Assembly (NCBI GenBank): GCA_903907995.1
Contig: CAIVQH010000013.1
Span: 62,001-126,000 of the forward strand
Source: an uncultured Verrucomicrobiota bacterium
Lineage (GTDB): Bacteria > Verrucomicrobiota > Verrucomicrobiia > Limisphaerales > UBA9464
Length of the DNA: 64,000 nucleotides
Direction of reading: 5' to 3'
The notes under the pieces are model-generated. The model was not told the origin of the DNA and made no database searches. It saw only the letters and a program-made list of their open reading frames with translations. Shown here piece after piece: positions 44,494 through 53,948 of the stretch. The stretch's first letter is position 1, and each line of letters begins with the position of its first letter. Both the position numbers and the translations under genes were made by a program.

Positions 44494-45228
44494 TCAGCGG
44501 AGCGGCAGGCGCAGCAGGCGCGGGCCAACACAGGTCACGGCGGTGTGAAAGCGGGCCGCCCGGGCCAGCGGCCCCAGAAAGGGTTGCCGCCCGATTTCAC
44601 AGCCAGCGGCCCACATGGAAAACGCGGGCAGCACCATCAGATCATCTGCGAGGAGGAAGGCGGGACAGCGCACGCGCGAACTCACGCCGTCATCCAAGGC
44701 GATGCACGGATGTTCGTGACCGACGAGGCGGCGTATCGGCGAATCCAATCGGAAAACCGTTCCATCCGAGGCTGCCAAAGACTCGGTGTCACCGTGCAGC
44801 AGGCGGCAGGAATCGAGTTCCAATTCGCGGTGACACGTGATCGGCAGCTTCCACTCGGTCAACAGCCGGTCCAATTTGCGATCGTGGTTGCCGAGGCAGA
44901 ACTTCAGCTCGCTCTCCGCGCCCAGACGTTCGCAAAATTCCCGGAACAACCTTTCGAGCACCGGCAGCGCGACAGCCTCGTGGATGACATCCCCCAAGAC
45001 GACGATGCGTGTTGCCCGATGGTCACGCTGCAACTCGGCTAGGCGGTCCGTCGTGTCATCCGGCGCCGAGACCGGCAACAAGGCTCCCCGCGCGCGTTTG
45101 GCCCACGCATAGCCTAGGTGCAGGTCGGCGACGACCAGCGTGCGGGAATCCGGCAGGAAAATCGCCCGACGCGCATCCAGTACCAAGCCGTCGACCAGCA
45201 TTGTCCTGGCGTTTGAGGGTGAGGCCAT
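44494..45228 (-). CDS. PdeM-like metallophosphoesterase
   Basis: 244 residues. VVADLHLGYAWAKRARGALLP, VLGDVIH, CLGNHDRKLDRLLTEWKLP, LLHGD and LVGHEHPCIAL are the five metallophosphoesterase metal motifs in the order of the DNA-ligase-associated phosphoesterase PdeM/COG1407 group. PdeM normally accompanies a helicase and an ATP-dependent ligase; none is here, so this is an isolated copy. Start ATG 45228; an upstream in-frame TTG is less likely. Confidence 0.88.
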   Translation of the reverse strand: MASPSNARTMLVDGLVLDARRAIFLPDSRTLVVADLHLGYAWAKRARGALLPVSAPDDTTDRLAELQRDHRATRIVVLGDVIHEAVALPVLERLFREFCERLGAESELKFCLGNHDRKLDRLLTEWKLPITCHRELELDSCRLLHGDTESLAASDGTVFRLDSPIRRLVGHEHPCIALDDGVSSRVRCPAFLLADDLMVLPAFSMWAAGCEIGRQPFLGPLARAARFHTAVTCVGPRLLRLPLR

Positions 45229-45234
45229 GATGGG

Positions 45235-45272
45235 GAAAAACAAAACGGGCGCCGGTTTTCGCCGACGCCCGT
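45235..45272 (-). terminator. Rho-independent terminator for the TIM-barrel isomerase gene
   Basis: ACGGGCG (45245-45251) pairs with CGCCCGT (45266-45272). Read on the minus strand the hairpin is followed by TTTGTTTTTC, a good T-run. It lies between the end of the isomerase gene and the start of the PdeM-like gene. Confidence 0.75.
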
Positions 45273-45294
45273 TCGAAAGTGTCTGACGGGCGAT

Positions 45295-46323
45295 TTACGC
45301 TCCCATGCCGTCCTCGAAGCTGCCGCCCGCCTGCGGGAAGCAGAGGTTTTTGGCGACGTAAGCGATGCCGTCCGCCGAGCAGTAGTCGAGTTCCTTGTGA
45401 GCGGACTCGGCCTCGACCACCAGCGGCGCGGAAGCGGTGCCCATGAGCTTCGTGTAGCGTTCCTTGTAGCCCACGGCGAGGAGCAGCTCGACGTAACGCT
45501 GGAGGTTGATGTCGCCGCTGCCGAGGTCGGTGAACTGCATCGCGCGCTTCGGCCACGACGGCTGCATCGCGCGCAGAGGGAAGCCGGAGCGGATGACAAA
45601 ATTCTTAACGTGGGCGGCGTAGATGCGGCTGCCGACCTTCAGGAAGCGCTGTTCCCAGGATTCCCCTTCCCAGCAATGGGAAGGATCGGCGTTCACGGCG
45701 AGCGAGTCGTCACCGCCGCAGATGCTCACCAGCAGGTTGAAATCATCCGCGGTCGAGGCGGCCGTCCCAGGATGGATCTCGTGGGCGAGCTTGATGCCGA
45801 GCTTGTTCGCGTGCGCGCGTAGCTTGGCGGTCTTCTTCACGAAGCGCTCCTTGCCCTCTTCCAGCAGATCAAAACCGCTGCCGGCCCAGAAGCCCCAAGG
45901 ATAGCCCGTTGCGAGTTCCCAGCCAAAGGCCACGCCCCAGAACATGGGCACGATCTTCACGCCCAGTTCGGCGGAGAGGTCGAGCAGCTTGAGCAGGTAC
46001 GTCTCGTGCCACTTCTCGATCTTCTCGGGCGAGAGTTTGACGACGTCCGCGGGGATGAACGGGTTGCCGGATTTGGTGCCGGTCCAGATCGAGGTGTGCA
46101 CCCAGAACGGACAGTGCGCGCTGATGCCGTCGAGGGACAGATTGCGCTCTTCGAAGGTGGCCTTGATTTCCTTGACCGATTTGAAGCCCTTGGGCCCGTT
46201 GAGCATGTAGTTGCTCGGTTGTGCTCCCGCAGCACCCGAGGCCTTGGCGTAATCAAGGAACTGGGCAAGGGACTTGGCGCCGTGCTGGGCGCCCTCGATC
46301 GAGGCGTGGTAGGCGTTGGCCAT
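45295..46323 (-). CDS. Sugar phosphate isomerase/epimerase-like TIM-barrel protein
   Basis: 342 residues, cytoplasmic. AP2/xylose-isomerase-type TIM barrel: IKLAHEIHPGT (metal Glu), VNADPSHCWEG (Asp/His), AHVKNFVI (His) and APLVVEAESAH (Glu) are the four metal-ligand strands. DGISAHCPFWVHTSIWTG is the N-terminal substrate strand. It is a sugar or inositol isomerase/epimerase; the exact substrate is unknown. It ends at the terminator at 45235. Confidence 0.88.
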   Translation of the reverse strand: MANAYHASIEGAQHGAKSLAQFLDYAKASGAAGAQPSNYMLNGPKGFKSVKEIKATFEERNLSLDGISAHCPFWVHTSIWTGTKSGNPFIPADVVKLSPEKIEKWHETYLLKLLDLSAELGVKIVPMFWGVAFGWELATGYPWGFWAGSGFDLLEEGKERFVKKTAKLRAHANKLGIKLAHEIHPGTAASTADDFNLLVSICGGDDSLAVNADPSHCWEGESWEQRFLKVGSRIYAAHVKNFVIRSGFPLRAMQPSWPKRAMQFTDLGSGDINLQRYVELLLAVGYKERYTKLMGTASAPLVVEAESAHKELDYCSADGIAYVAKNLCFPQAGGSFEDGMGA

Positions 46324-46511
46324 AGATTTAGCGCATTCGACCGTGTGTACGAAAAGCGCGGATTCCGGGAGCGTTCACAACCGATGATCTCAATCCAAGC
46401 CGAAAATGAGCATAAAATTTCAGCCGCCAAATGGCTGCCATTTCACCCCGGCCCACAGCTCTCCAACCTCGATCAATTGCATTTCGGATGTTCACCGGTC
46501 ACCGCCCCTGC

Positions 46512-48002
46512 TCAGGGGGTGCCCGCTGGAGCCGGCCACACGGCGGCCGTGCCGCGCCCCCCCGTCCGACCGACGGGCACGAGTCGCACCTCGTCGGGGA
46601 TCGCCAGGCCGCGACGACGGTCGAATTCGCGATAACCCGCCTGGGCCGGCAGGATTCCCTGCTGCCATTGAGTCCCATAGCGGGTCTGCAGCACCAGCAC
46701 GCTCACCGGGTCATTGGTCCCCACCTTCCACTTCAGCGAGAGGAAACCCTGATTCGGTTTCAGGGTCCCGGTAAGCTCCGGAGTGGGCGGTTCGGCCGCC
46801 CGCAACCAGGGCGTTTCCGGCACGAGCGCAGGCTGGTCAAAGACCCCACCCGCCAAAAGGTTCGCCACTCCGCCCAAGTTGTCCCGCAGGCTGCTGGCAT
46901 TCCAGAAAACGACCCCCTTCGCCCCGCCATCCTTGCGGCTCAGCTGGACCTGGTTGATGACGTCCCCGGACTGACGGTCCTTGCCCACGCTGGCGCTGGC
47001 AATGCCGGGCACCAGCAGCCGGCCCGAGGTGTTTTGTTCGCCCCACCAGTGCAGCAGGCCCTGAAAGCTCTGTTCACGCCGGCTCGTCGGCCAGTAGAGC
47101 TGGGGAGCCATGTAATCGCACCAACCAGCATTCAGCCACTGCCGGGAGTCGGCGCTCAGGATGGTGTACGCGTCGAGGCCCTTGATGCCGGCCGGGAACC
47201 CCGGTCGCCAGATGCCGAAGGGACTGAGGCCGAATTTCACCCACGGCTTTTCCGCATGGATCGCCGTATATAGCCGCTGCACAAACCCGTTGATGTTGTC
47301 GCGCCGCCAATCTTCGCGGATCAGCCGCCCGCCGTTGCGCCGGTAGCGGTCATAGGTGACGTCATCCACGAACGGCAGCCCCACCCCATCGAGCGTTTCC
47401 GGGTAGGGATAGAAATAATCGTCCAAGTGCAGGCCATCGATATCGTAGCGGCGCACGATGTCGGTCAGGACCTTGAGGGACCAGTCGCGGGCGTCGGAAT
47501 TGCCCGGGTCGAGCCAGTAGAAGCGGCCGTAAGGGATGACCCACTCAGGATGTCGCCGGGTGACATGATCTGCGGAAACGGGCGAAACCGCCTGATGATA
47601 GCGGGCCCGGAACGGGTTCGCCCAGGCATGCAGCTCCAGCCCACGCGCATGGGCCTCTTCGCAGGCAAATTGGAGCGGGTCCCATTTCGGCAAGGGTGCC
47701 TGCCCCATCCGGCCGGAAAGATACTCGCTCCACGGCTCATAGGGGGAGGCATAGAGCGCATCACAGCTGGGCCGGACCTGCAGGATGACCACGTTCAGGT
47801 TCAGCCGCTTCGCCATGTCCAGCATGCCGCGCAGCTGCGCCTGCTGCGTGGCGACCGGCAGGCCCGGCCTGGTCGGCCAGTCAATGTTCCCCACCGAGGC
47901 GACCCACATGCCGCGAAATTCCTGCGGCAATTCCGGCGGTTCGGAAACCGCCGCCGTGACGGACAGGCCGGCCAGCAGGGACAATAGGGCGAGGAAACGC
48001 AT
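46512..48002 (-). CDS. Secreted DUF187/GHL10 family glycoside hydrolase
   Basis: 496 residues. Signal peptide (MRFLALLSLLAGLSVTAAVS), then the DUF187 (glycosyl hydrolase-like 10, YngK) barrel: EFRGMWVASVGNIDWPTRPG, RPSCDALYAS, LHAWANPFRARY, DGLHLDDYFYPYPE (acidic catalytic cluster), VKFGLSPFGIWRPG and MAPQLYWPTSR. A C-terminal beta-sandwich of about 120 residues follows. Family members cleave bacterial or plant glycans outside the cell; substrate unproven. ATG at 48002 gives the signal peptide; the frame upstream has none. Confidence 0.9.
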   Translation of the reverse strand: MRFLALLSLLAGLSVTAAVSEPPELPQEFRGMWVASVGNIDWPTRPGLPVATQQAQLRGMLDMAKRLNLNVVILQVRPSCDALYASPYEPWSEYLSGRMGQAPLPKWDPLQFACEEAHARGLELHAWANPFRARYHQAVSPVSADHVTRRHPEWVIPYGRFYWLDPGNSDARDWSLKVLTDIVRRYDIDGLHLDDYFYPYPETLDGVGLPFVDDVTYDRYRRNGGRLIREDWRRDNINGFVQRLYTAIHAEKPWVKFGLSPFGIWRPGFPAGIKGLDAYTILSADSRQWLNAGWCDYMAPQLYWPTSRREQSFQGLLHWWGEQNTSGRLLVPGIASASVGKDRQSGDVINQVQLSRKDGGAKGVVFWNASSLRDNLGGVANLLAGGVFDQPALVPETPWLRAAEPPTPELTGTLKPNQGFLSLKWKVGTNDPVSVLVLQTRYGTQWQQGILPAQAGYREFDRRRGLAIPDEVRLVPVGRTGGRGTAAVWPAPAGTP

Positions 48003-48224
48003 GACGATGCCGTAACCTTGGCCAGCCCCGGAGGGAAGGCAAGTGTTGACGCCCGCGAACATCCATCCGGCGGAGCGGGATCGGTGGAAACTGCCCATGC
48101 CGAGAAGGCTGGATAAGGAAGCCTCCCTAAGAAAACCACTGCATCAACCAAGGCGATTCAGGGCATCGCCTAAAAGCCGGAGGGTTCCAAAACCGGACAT
48201 TTCTTCCGAAATTACACCCGTCCG

Positions 48225-48947
48225 ATGAACCTGGTTCAACAGTCTCTCCAATGCCTCCCGCTGCTGGGCGCGCTCGCGCTGGCCGGCGGCGTTGCACGTG
48301 CAGAGACGGCCCACGTGACGGCCGACAACCACTACGGCCTCTATTACGGCCTCGCGGACGGTTCCAACCTGACACTGATCGGCCGGAACGAGCTGACCGA
48401 TGTGGGTTCCAGCGGCGGCAGCGCCTGGAGCAATGCCGAAACGTGGAATTACGCCAGCCCGGGCCCCAATTACCGCATCTACGTGGTCGCCTGGGATGAG
48501 GGCGCCCAGCAAATGTGGGCCGGCGACTTCACCTCCCCGACGGGGCTGAAAGTCTCGGACACGACCAGCTGGCAGTCCTGGGTCTCCACGGGCACGAACG
48601 ACAATCCCGTGAACAGCGGTGGCGCTCTTCCGTTGGTGACCACGCTCGCCGCCCAGATTACTGCGGCCAATTCGGCGGGTTGGGGTGGCATCGGCGCTTC
48701 CGCTCCCAATGGCACGGCTCCCTGGGGCAACATTGCCACGCTCAATGCCGCCGACCAGTTCATCTGGCACGACACGCTGGACACCACCTCCTCCAGCGAT
48801 TCGCACTACGTGATCTACCGCAGCACCTTCGCGGTGCCGGAAGCATCGCCGGGTTGGGGACTGGCCGCATTGGCCGGAGTCGGTTTGGGCTTCAAGCTCT
48901 GGCAGCAAAAGCGTCGTGCCTCGGCTCCGACCGCCAAGACGGCCTAA
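48225..48947 (+). CDS. PEP-CTERM-type surface protein
   Basis: 240 residues. Signal peptide (residues 1-26, ending GVARAE), a Gly/Ser/Asn/Trp-rich body without recognised domain, and a C-terminal sorting tail. In the tail, VPEASPGWGLAALAGVGLG comes before the basic end FKLWQQKRR. That is the Pro-Glu, hydrophobic helix, basic tail pattern of PEP-CTERM substrates, processed by an exosortase (not in this window). Presumably exported in connection with exopolysaccharide. Divergent from the glycosidase gene, with a 220-bp gap. Confidence 0.8.
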   Translation: MNLVQQSLQCLPLLGALALAGGVARAETAHVTADNHYGLYYGLADGSNLTLIGRNELTDVGSSGGSAWSNAETWNYASPGPNYRIYVVAWDEGAQQMWAGDFTSPTGLKVSDTTSWQSWVSTGTNDNPVNSGGALPLVTTLAAQITAANSAGWGGIGASAPNGTAPWGNIATLNAADQFIWHDTLDTTSSSDSHYVIYRSTFAVPEASPGWGLAALAGVGLGFKLWQQKRRASAPTAKTA

Positions 48948-49112
48948 TGCCGCTGCCCGCCTGGATGCCGTTGGGGTTTTGCTAACGGACAAGACCGGCA
49001 CAAAGACGTCCAAGAGGGCGTGCCGTTACAATTTGGCGGGCCGCTTGACGAAAACGCGCCTCACCTTCGAGCATTGACCAGTGTCGGCCGAACCCTTCGC
49101 TGCGTCACCTGC

Positions 49113-49976
49113 ATGATTTCGCTCCAGCGCAATTTCGCCAAACTGCAAAGGCGCAGGAACCTCCGCGGTTTCACCCTCATCGAATTGCTGGTCGTCATTG
49201 CCATCATCGCCGTCCTGGCCGCGATGCTCCTGCCCGCGCTCGCCCGGGCCAAGCAGAAGGCAAATCAGGTGGTCTGCCTGAACAATCTGAAACAATGGGG
49301 GCTTGCGATGACCATGTACGCGGACGACCACGATCAGTTTTTCCCCGCGACCCGTGACACCAACTACGTGGCGACGCCCGACCACAATCCGGTCTGGACA
49401 GAAATGTACGCCGACGAAATGCAAAACCTGTCCGGCGGCGGGTCGATCGGAAGGTCAGCGTGGTTCAATACCCTGCCACCTTATGTATCTGGCCTGCCTC
49501 TTTGGAAATACGGGGCAAATGCCGGTTCCGTTGCCAGCTTTGTCAATGGACGTTCAATTTTCAATTGCCCCACAGCCGTGGCGACTCCCCGGAACCCGAA
49601 CCTTGACCCCGATCCGCTCTTCAGCACGGCGTTTCATTACGGGATCAACGCCCGCATCAACTATCCATCGCCCCCTGAAACTCCCTTCAAGCTCACCTCC
49701 GCGGCCAACCCATCCGCCTTCGTGGTTTTTTCAGAACAAAGGGCGCACTCCAGTGAGACCCCGTATTTTGGTAGCAATCCCAGCGATGTCAGCAGTTCGT
49801 ACAGCTTCACGACCCGCTTCTCCGGCCGGCACAATGCCGGTGGCAATATCGTGTTTGGTGAAGGACACGCGGCCTGGTTCCGTTACGACTACGTCTGTGT
49901 CTCCCGCAACAGCCAGCCAGCGGACCCTGGACGCCCGGATATTCAGTGGGCGGCCAGCGGTGTTCAAATTCCCTGA
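49113..49976 (+). CDS. Prepilin-like protein
   Basis: 287 residues. A 19-residue leader with several Arg/Lys residues, then the prepilin site [20 protein letters not shown] with +5 Glu and a long N-terminal helix ([20 protein letters not shown]). The body has the conserved [19 protein letters not shown], the H-X9-DG-like box near the C-terminus. Same family as the proteins at 10776 and 22225 but a different subgroup. An orphan pseudopilin. Confidence 0.88.
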   Translation: MISLQRNFAKLQRRRNLRGFTLIELLVVIAIIAVLAAMLLPALARAKQKANQVVCLNNLKQWGLAMTMYADDHDQFFPATRDTNYVATPDHNPVWTEMYADEMQNLSGGGSIGRSAWFNTLPPYVSGLPLWKYGANAGSVASFVNGRSIFNCPTAVATPRNPNLDPDPLFSTAFHYGINARINYPSPPETPFKLTSAANPSAFVVFSEQRAHSSETPYFGSNPSDVSSSYSFTTRFSGRHNAGGNIVFGEGHAAWFRYDYVCVSRNSQPADPGRPDIQWAASGVQIP

Positions 49977-50054
49977 CCATCAAACCCGGCTCGGCCGAAA
50001 CTCGTCCTGGCCACAGGACCATGCTGGCGCTCGTGTGCGGCTGCCTGATTTGTA

Positions 50055-51257
50055 TTAGCCGGCGTCGGACCTGAAGCCAGACTGCGCCCGCTCAAACGAC
50101 GCTACCAACCGTTTCACATAGGCAGTCGGATGGAACTCCGCATAGCGCCGCTTCGCCGCGGTGGCCATCGCGTCGCTCAGGGCCGGCTCCGTGAGCAACC
50201 GCCGGATCGCTCCAGCAAATGCCGCCGGCGTCCGTTCATCCACGCGCAGGCCGGTCTCGCCCGGCCAGAGCCATTCGTCCACGGCACCGCCGGCGAACGC
50301 CACGATGGGTTTGCCGTAGGCGAGCGCCTCGACCCCGATGAGCCCGAACGGCTCCTGCCGCAGCACGGGAAACAGGACGAATTGCGCCCGCGCATACCAC
50401 GGCGCCAGCTGGGCCGGCACGATCTCGCCGAGAAACGTCACCCGTTCGGCAAGGCCGAGCCGCCGGGCCTGCGCCTCCAGCGCAGCTCGATGCCAGCCTT
50501 CACCGGCCACCACCAGCCGCCATGGCAGGTCTTTCAACTGGCCGAGCGCCTCCAGAGCGACCTGCACGCCCTTGGCCGGCACCAGCCGTGAGGGCAGCAG
50601 GATCAGCCCGGGTTCGGTCGCCGCCTCGGCGGGTGGCGGTTCGGAATAGAGCGGGATCACGTCCACCCGCCCGAGATCGAAGCCGTTTTCCTTCAGCCCG
50701 GTGGTCATGAAGCGCGAGGCCACCTGGATGCGGGCGGTCGGCAGGGACTTCAGCACCATCAGCCGTTGGGTGCGTTTCCAGCGTGCCCAGTTCAGCAGCG
50801 GATTCTTGGCCCCACAGCCCTGTGCGTAGTTCCAGAACAGGCACGCCAACCCGTGCGGACGATGACAGGGATTGAAGTGGCGGTCCGCCCGGTCGCCCGC
50901 GAGGCAGAACCACGTCTGGTCATGCAGGAAGACGGACGTGGGCACTCGTGCAGCCAGTTCGGGAAGTCGTTCCGGCCGCGCCACGTAGTGGACCTGGACG
51001 ACGTCGGGCCGGAATTCGTCGAGCACCATCGCCAACTGCTCCTGGGTGCCCCCGTCGGGCAGGTGAAAGGTGCGGCAGCCGACCTCGACCGGTCCGCCAT
51101 GCTGAAAGGCCAGCGAGACCTCATGTCCGGCGCGGGCGAGCCAGTCACACGTCTCGACGACAACCCGATTGGCGCCTCCGTTATGGAAGCGGGCCGTCTC
51201 GCCAAGCAGCAGGATGCGCACGCGGTGACGATGGCGGCGCGAAGGGCCCTTGGTCAA
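50055..51257 (-). CDS. Glycosyltransferase family 4 protein
   Basis: 400 residues. GT-B fold: GGANRVVVETCDWLARAGHE (Gly-rich N-terminal loop), LDEFRPDVVQVHY, VFLHDQTWFCLAGDR and LILLPSRLVPAKGVQ. The C-terminal EPFGLIGVEALAYGKPIVAF (E-x7-E donor site) and a VDERTPAAFAGAI ending follow. It transfers a sugar from an NDP-donor, probably for surface polysaccharide. The start is uncertain: the frame opens with TTG at 51257 and a GTG at 51221 is also possible; there is no in-frame ATG before the fold. Confidence 0.85.
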   Translation of the reverse strand: MTKGPSRRHRHRVRILLLGETARFHNGGANRVVVETCDWLARAGHEVSLAFQHGGPVEVGCRTFHLPDGGTQEQLAMVLDEFRPDVVQVHYVARPERLPELAARVPTSVFLHDQTWFCLAGDRADRHFNPCHRPHGLACLFWNYAQGCGAKNPLLNWARWKRTQRLMVLKSLPTARIQVASRFMTTGLKENGFDLGRVDVIPLYSEPPPAEAATEPGLILLPSRLVPAKGVQVALEALGQLKDLPWRLVVAGEGWHRAALEAQARRLGLAERVTFLGEIVPAQLAPWYARAQFVLFPVLRQEPFGLIGVEALAYGKPIVAFAGGAVDEWLWPGETGLRVDERTPAAFAGAIRRLLTEPALSDAMATAAKRRYAEFHPTAYVKRLVASFERAQSGFRSDAG

Positions 51258-51287
51258 CTTGTGGGCGCAAACCAGGAAAGGATGAAG

Positions 51288-51388
51288 TAGGAATGATGAA
51301 TGATGAACACGCCGAAAGAACTCCCAGACCGGTGACGCTACGTACCGTCCGCTCCCTGATCACTGATTACTGATCACTGATTACTGCA
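51288..51388. repeat. Tandem microrepeats upstream of the glycosyltransferase
   Basis: Two word-repeats: GAATGATGAATGATGA (about 51291-51306) and two exact copies of TGATCACTGATTAC (51358-51371 and 51372-51385). They fill the gap between two minus-strand genes. Confidence 0.7.
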
Positions 51389-51424
51389 CCCGCAGGATGC
51401 AGCAACGGCGTTCCAAACCAAACC

Positions 51425-52204
51425 TCAGGGCACAAAGGCCCGCTGCGGATCAAATGGGTCCTCCAGCCACGGGACGGTCTCACCGCGCAGAAAGGCCTCG
51501 AAGGCCGGTTCGGGCGGCGAGGTGAATTCCCGCTCCTCGCCCGCCCACGGCAGCCACAGCTTCGCGGCATGCAGGGCCTGGTTGGCCAGGAGGAGTTGCT
51601 GCTTCCCCTCAGCGGTCAGCCGGCGTTCCACGAAGGCGAGGTACAGCTGCTCGTCCGCGCCATAGAGCTTGTCGCCGACCAGCGGATGCCCCTGATGCGC
51701 CAGATGGATGCGGATCTGGTGCTTCCGGCCCGTGTCCAGACGCACGCGCAGCAGCGTGAATTTCCCTTCGGGCCGGGCAATGTTCTGCACCTGCCACCAG
51801 TAGGTGCGCGCGGGCGAGCCATCCGGCCGCACGCAATCGCGGACGGACACGGCACTGGCCTCATGCTTACCGAGTGGTGCATCGACCACCCCCGCATCAG
51901 CCAGCACGCGGCCATGCACGATGGCGAGGTATTCCTTGGTCACCAACCCGGCCTGCCAGAGCCGCCGCAGTTCCTCGGCGGCCACCGGCGTCTTGCCGAA
52001 GATCATCACACCGCTCGTCTCGCGATCCAGGCGGTGAACCATCTGGGGTTCGGCGGCCAGCCCGAGATGCTGGCGAACACGACCGATCAGGCTGGAGTAC
52101 TCGTCGCCCTTCGTCGGATGGCACACGAGCCCCGCCGGCTTGTGCAGCACCAGCAGGTCGGAATCTTCGTGGAGAACAGGGAACAGCGTCACGCGTCCCC
52201 GCAT
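51425..52204 (-). CDS. RluA-family pseudouridine synthase
   Basis: 259 residues. Domain start VLHEDSDLLVLHKPAGLVCH, catalytic MVHRLDRETSGVMIF (Asp), then EYLAIVHGRV, RLDTGRKHQIRIHLAHQGHPL and GDKLYGA: the RluA/RluC/RluD fold. No S4 domain is present at the N-terminus, which favours an RluA-type enzyme acting on rRNA or tRNA. ATG 52204 is preferred over the TTG nine codons upstream, which lies in repeat words. Confidence 0.92.
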   Translation of the reverse strand: MRGRVTLFPVLHEDSDLLVLHKPAGLVCHPTKGDEYSSLIGRVRQHLGLAAEPQMVHRLDRETSGVMIFGKTPVAAEELRRLWQAGLVTKEYLAIVHGRVLADAGVVDAPLGKHEASAVSVRDCVRPDGSPARTYWWQVQNIARPEGKFTLLRVRLDTGRKHQIRIHLAHQGHPLVGDKLYGADEQLYLAFVERRLTAEGKQQLLLANQALHAAKLWLPWAGEEREFTSPPEPAFEAFLRGETVPWLEDPFDPQRAFVP

Positions 52205-52254
52205 TGGCAATTGAAAATTGGCAATTGGCAATCCGTCGCTAAGCTCCGCGTCCG

Positions 52255-52893
52255 GTGAAGGACCGTGTCCGCCAACTATTGCCCCTTGTCTTTCTCGTGC
52301 TGGTCGCCTTGTCGCGCTGGCCGGGACTGATGCCCCTGAACTTCAGCGCCGTCTATGCGCTGGTGTTCTGTGCCGGCGCGTTTTTCCCCGATCGGCTGAC
52401 GTGGCGCGCGCCGTTCGCGATGCTTGTGGTCACCGATCTGGCGCTGAACTGCTTCTACCAGTTCGTCCGGGGCTATGAGGTCTTCACCCCTGCCGGACTA
52501 CTGTTCCAGGCCTGCAATTACGGCGGTTATGCCGTGCTGTGGTGGCTGGGGCGGCGCTTCCGGGGCACCCGCAATCTGGTCGGCCTGCTGGGCGGCGGGA
52601 TGCTCGGAGCCATCATTTTCTACCTCGTCACGAACACGACCGCCTGGCTGCTCAACCCCTTCCATAATCCGGAATATACCAAAACGCTCACGGGATGGCT
52701 CATCGCGCTGACTTCCGGCACCAAGGGCTGGCCGCAGACGTGGGAGTTCTTCCGCAACACGCTGCTCAGCGGCGGGCTTTTCACCGCCCTGTTCGGGGCC
52801 GCCTGGAAGCTGACGACTTCCGAATCGCCCGCCGAAAAGGGTGAGTCGGCCGAGGGGGAGACGGAAGCCGAACCGGAGGAAGCCCAGGCGTGA
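52255..52893 (+). CDS. DUF6580 family membrane protein
   Basis: 212 residues, GTG start. Five or six hydrophobic segments. MPLNFSAVYALVFCAGAFFP early on and YLVTNTTAWLLNPFHNPEYTKTL with its NxxxW core are characteristic of DUF6580, an ECF-like putative transporter S-component family. A charged C-terminal tail follows (EKGESAEGETEAEPEEAQA). Overlaps the next gene by four bases (GTGA). Substrate unknown. Confidence 0.8.
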   Translation: MKDRVRQLLPLVFLVLVALSRWPGLMPLNFSAVYALVFCAGAFFPDRLTWRAPFAMLVVTDLALNCFYQFVRGYEVFTPAGLLFQACNYGGYAVLWWLGRRFRGTRNLVGLLGGGMLGAIIFYLVTNTTAWLLNPFHNPEYTKTLTGWLIALTSGTKGWPQTWEFFRNTLLSGGLFTALFGAAWKLTTSESPAEKGESAEGETEAEPEEAQA

Positions 52894-53354
52894 GGATCGG
52901 AGTCATTTCCGACACGCACGGCCACCTCGATCCCCAGGTCTTCCCCCTGTTCGAGGGCGTGGACCATATCCTGCATGCGGGCGACATCGGGTATCCCAGC
53001 CTCATCCTGGAACTGGAAGACATTGCGCCGGTGACCGCCGTGCTGGGCAACAACGACGCCGGCCTCGATTTCCGCGAGAGCGAGATCATCGATCTCGGCG
53101 GGCGGAAGTTCTTCGTCCACCACATCGTCAATCCGCGTTCGCTCACGGAAAACCTGGCCCAGCGGCTCGCCCGGGTGAAACCGGATGTGGTGGTGTTCGG
53201 CCATACGCACCAGCGCTTCTGCGAGACCGTCGGCAGCACCCTGTTCTTCAATCCCGGCTACTCGGGCAAACCACGCCTCAATTTGGAACGCAGCGTGGCC
53301 GTGCTCGACCTCACCGGCGATGAGGTCACGGCAGAGTTTCATCCGCTGGGTTAG
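52890..53354 (+). CDS. YfcE/MJ0936-family phosphodiesterase
   Basis: 154 residues, GTG start inside the stop region of the preceding gene (GTGA overlap). Metallophosphoesterase of the YfcE group: ISDTHGH, HILHAGDIG, VLGNNDAGLD, VHHIVN and VVFGHTHQ, all metal ligands present. Such enzymes hydrolyse phosphodiesters (including 2',3'-cNMP in vitro); the in vivo substrate is usually unknown. Translationally coupled to the DUF6580 gene, which may hint at a shared small substrate. Confidence 0.92.
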   Translation: MRIGVISDTHGHLDPQVFPLFEGVDHILHAGDIGYPSLILELEDIAPVTAVLGNNDAGLDFRESEIIDLGGRKFFVHHIVNPRSLTENLAQRLARVKPDVVVFGHTHQRFCETVGSTLFFNPGYSGKPRLNLERSVAVLDLTGDEVTAEFHPLG

Positions 53355-53471
53355 GCACCCAGTTCAATTTTGGTACCTGCGGGTGAGGTCTTGGGATTTC
53401 ATCCGGCCACGCATTCGCCTCCGCACTCCGCAAACGGCGGCTCCGGTGACTTCCGGGCGAATCAAAATGAA

Positions 53472-53948
53472 ATGAACGCCACCCTTTCCTTGCAAACTGT
53501 CCGCGCCCGCATCGTGGCGGGCCATCAGGTTGCCTCGGGGTTGAATGGGAACCCGCGCTTTCCCGGCGGCACGCTGCGGATGCAGACGGCCTTCTTCCAC
53601 GCGCTGGGCCTCGACCTCGCGGCCTATCATGGCGGCACGCTGAACGTGAGCATCGCGCCGTGCCGCTATCGTGTGATCCGGGCACCGATCACCTTCCGTC
53701 AGGTGAAGTGGCATCCGACGGAACCGGCGGAAGACTTTTCGTTCTTCGATGTCCAGATGACGCCCGCAGGCGGCCCGCCGGTCGCGGGCAAAATCTATTA
53801 CCCGCATCCCGACACGAAGCCGGAGCACTTCCAGCAGCCGGAGGTTCTGGAGCTGCTTCTGCCCTTCGTGGCGGGCGTGAAATACGGCGATGAAATCCAG
53901 CTCGGTGTTCCCGCCGGGCAGATGGTTTTTGAAACGGCGATCCCCTGA
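53472..53948 (+). CDS. Hypothetical beta-rich protein, faint DUF120 likeness
   Basis: 158 residues, cytoplasmic. RARIVAGHQVASGLNGNPRF, then YHGGTLNVSIAPCRYRV and LGVPAGQMVFE. The GGTLNV box and a beta-barrel pattern faintly recall CTP-dependent riboflavin kinases (DUF120, PGTLN), but the rest does not align in my reading. I therefore give no function. Gene is supported by good composition and a start at ATG 53472 after an A-rich leader (AATCAAAATGAA). Confidence 0.6.
   Translation: MNATLSLQTVRARIVAGHQVASGLNGNPRFPGGTLRMQTAFFHALGLDLAAYHGGTLNVSIAPCRYRVIRAPITFRQVKWHPTEPAEDFSFFDVQMTPAGGPPVAGKIYYPHPDTKPEHFQQPEVLELLLPFVAGVKYGDEIQLGVPAGQMVFETAIP

Noticed and set aside
44494-45228. PdeM of a DNA repair cluster
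   Set aside because: Helicase and ligase partner genes are missing in the neighbourhood, so only family membership is claimed.
53472-53948. CTP-dependent riboflavin kinase
   Set aside because: Only a GGTLNV-like box is shared. Nothing else in the chain supports it, so it is left as hypothetical.
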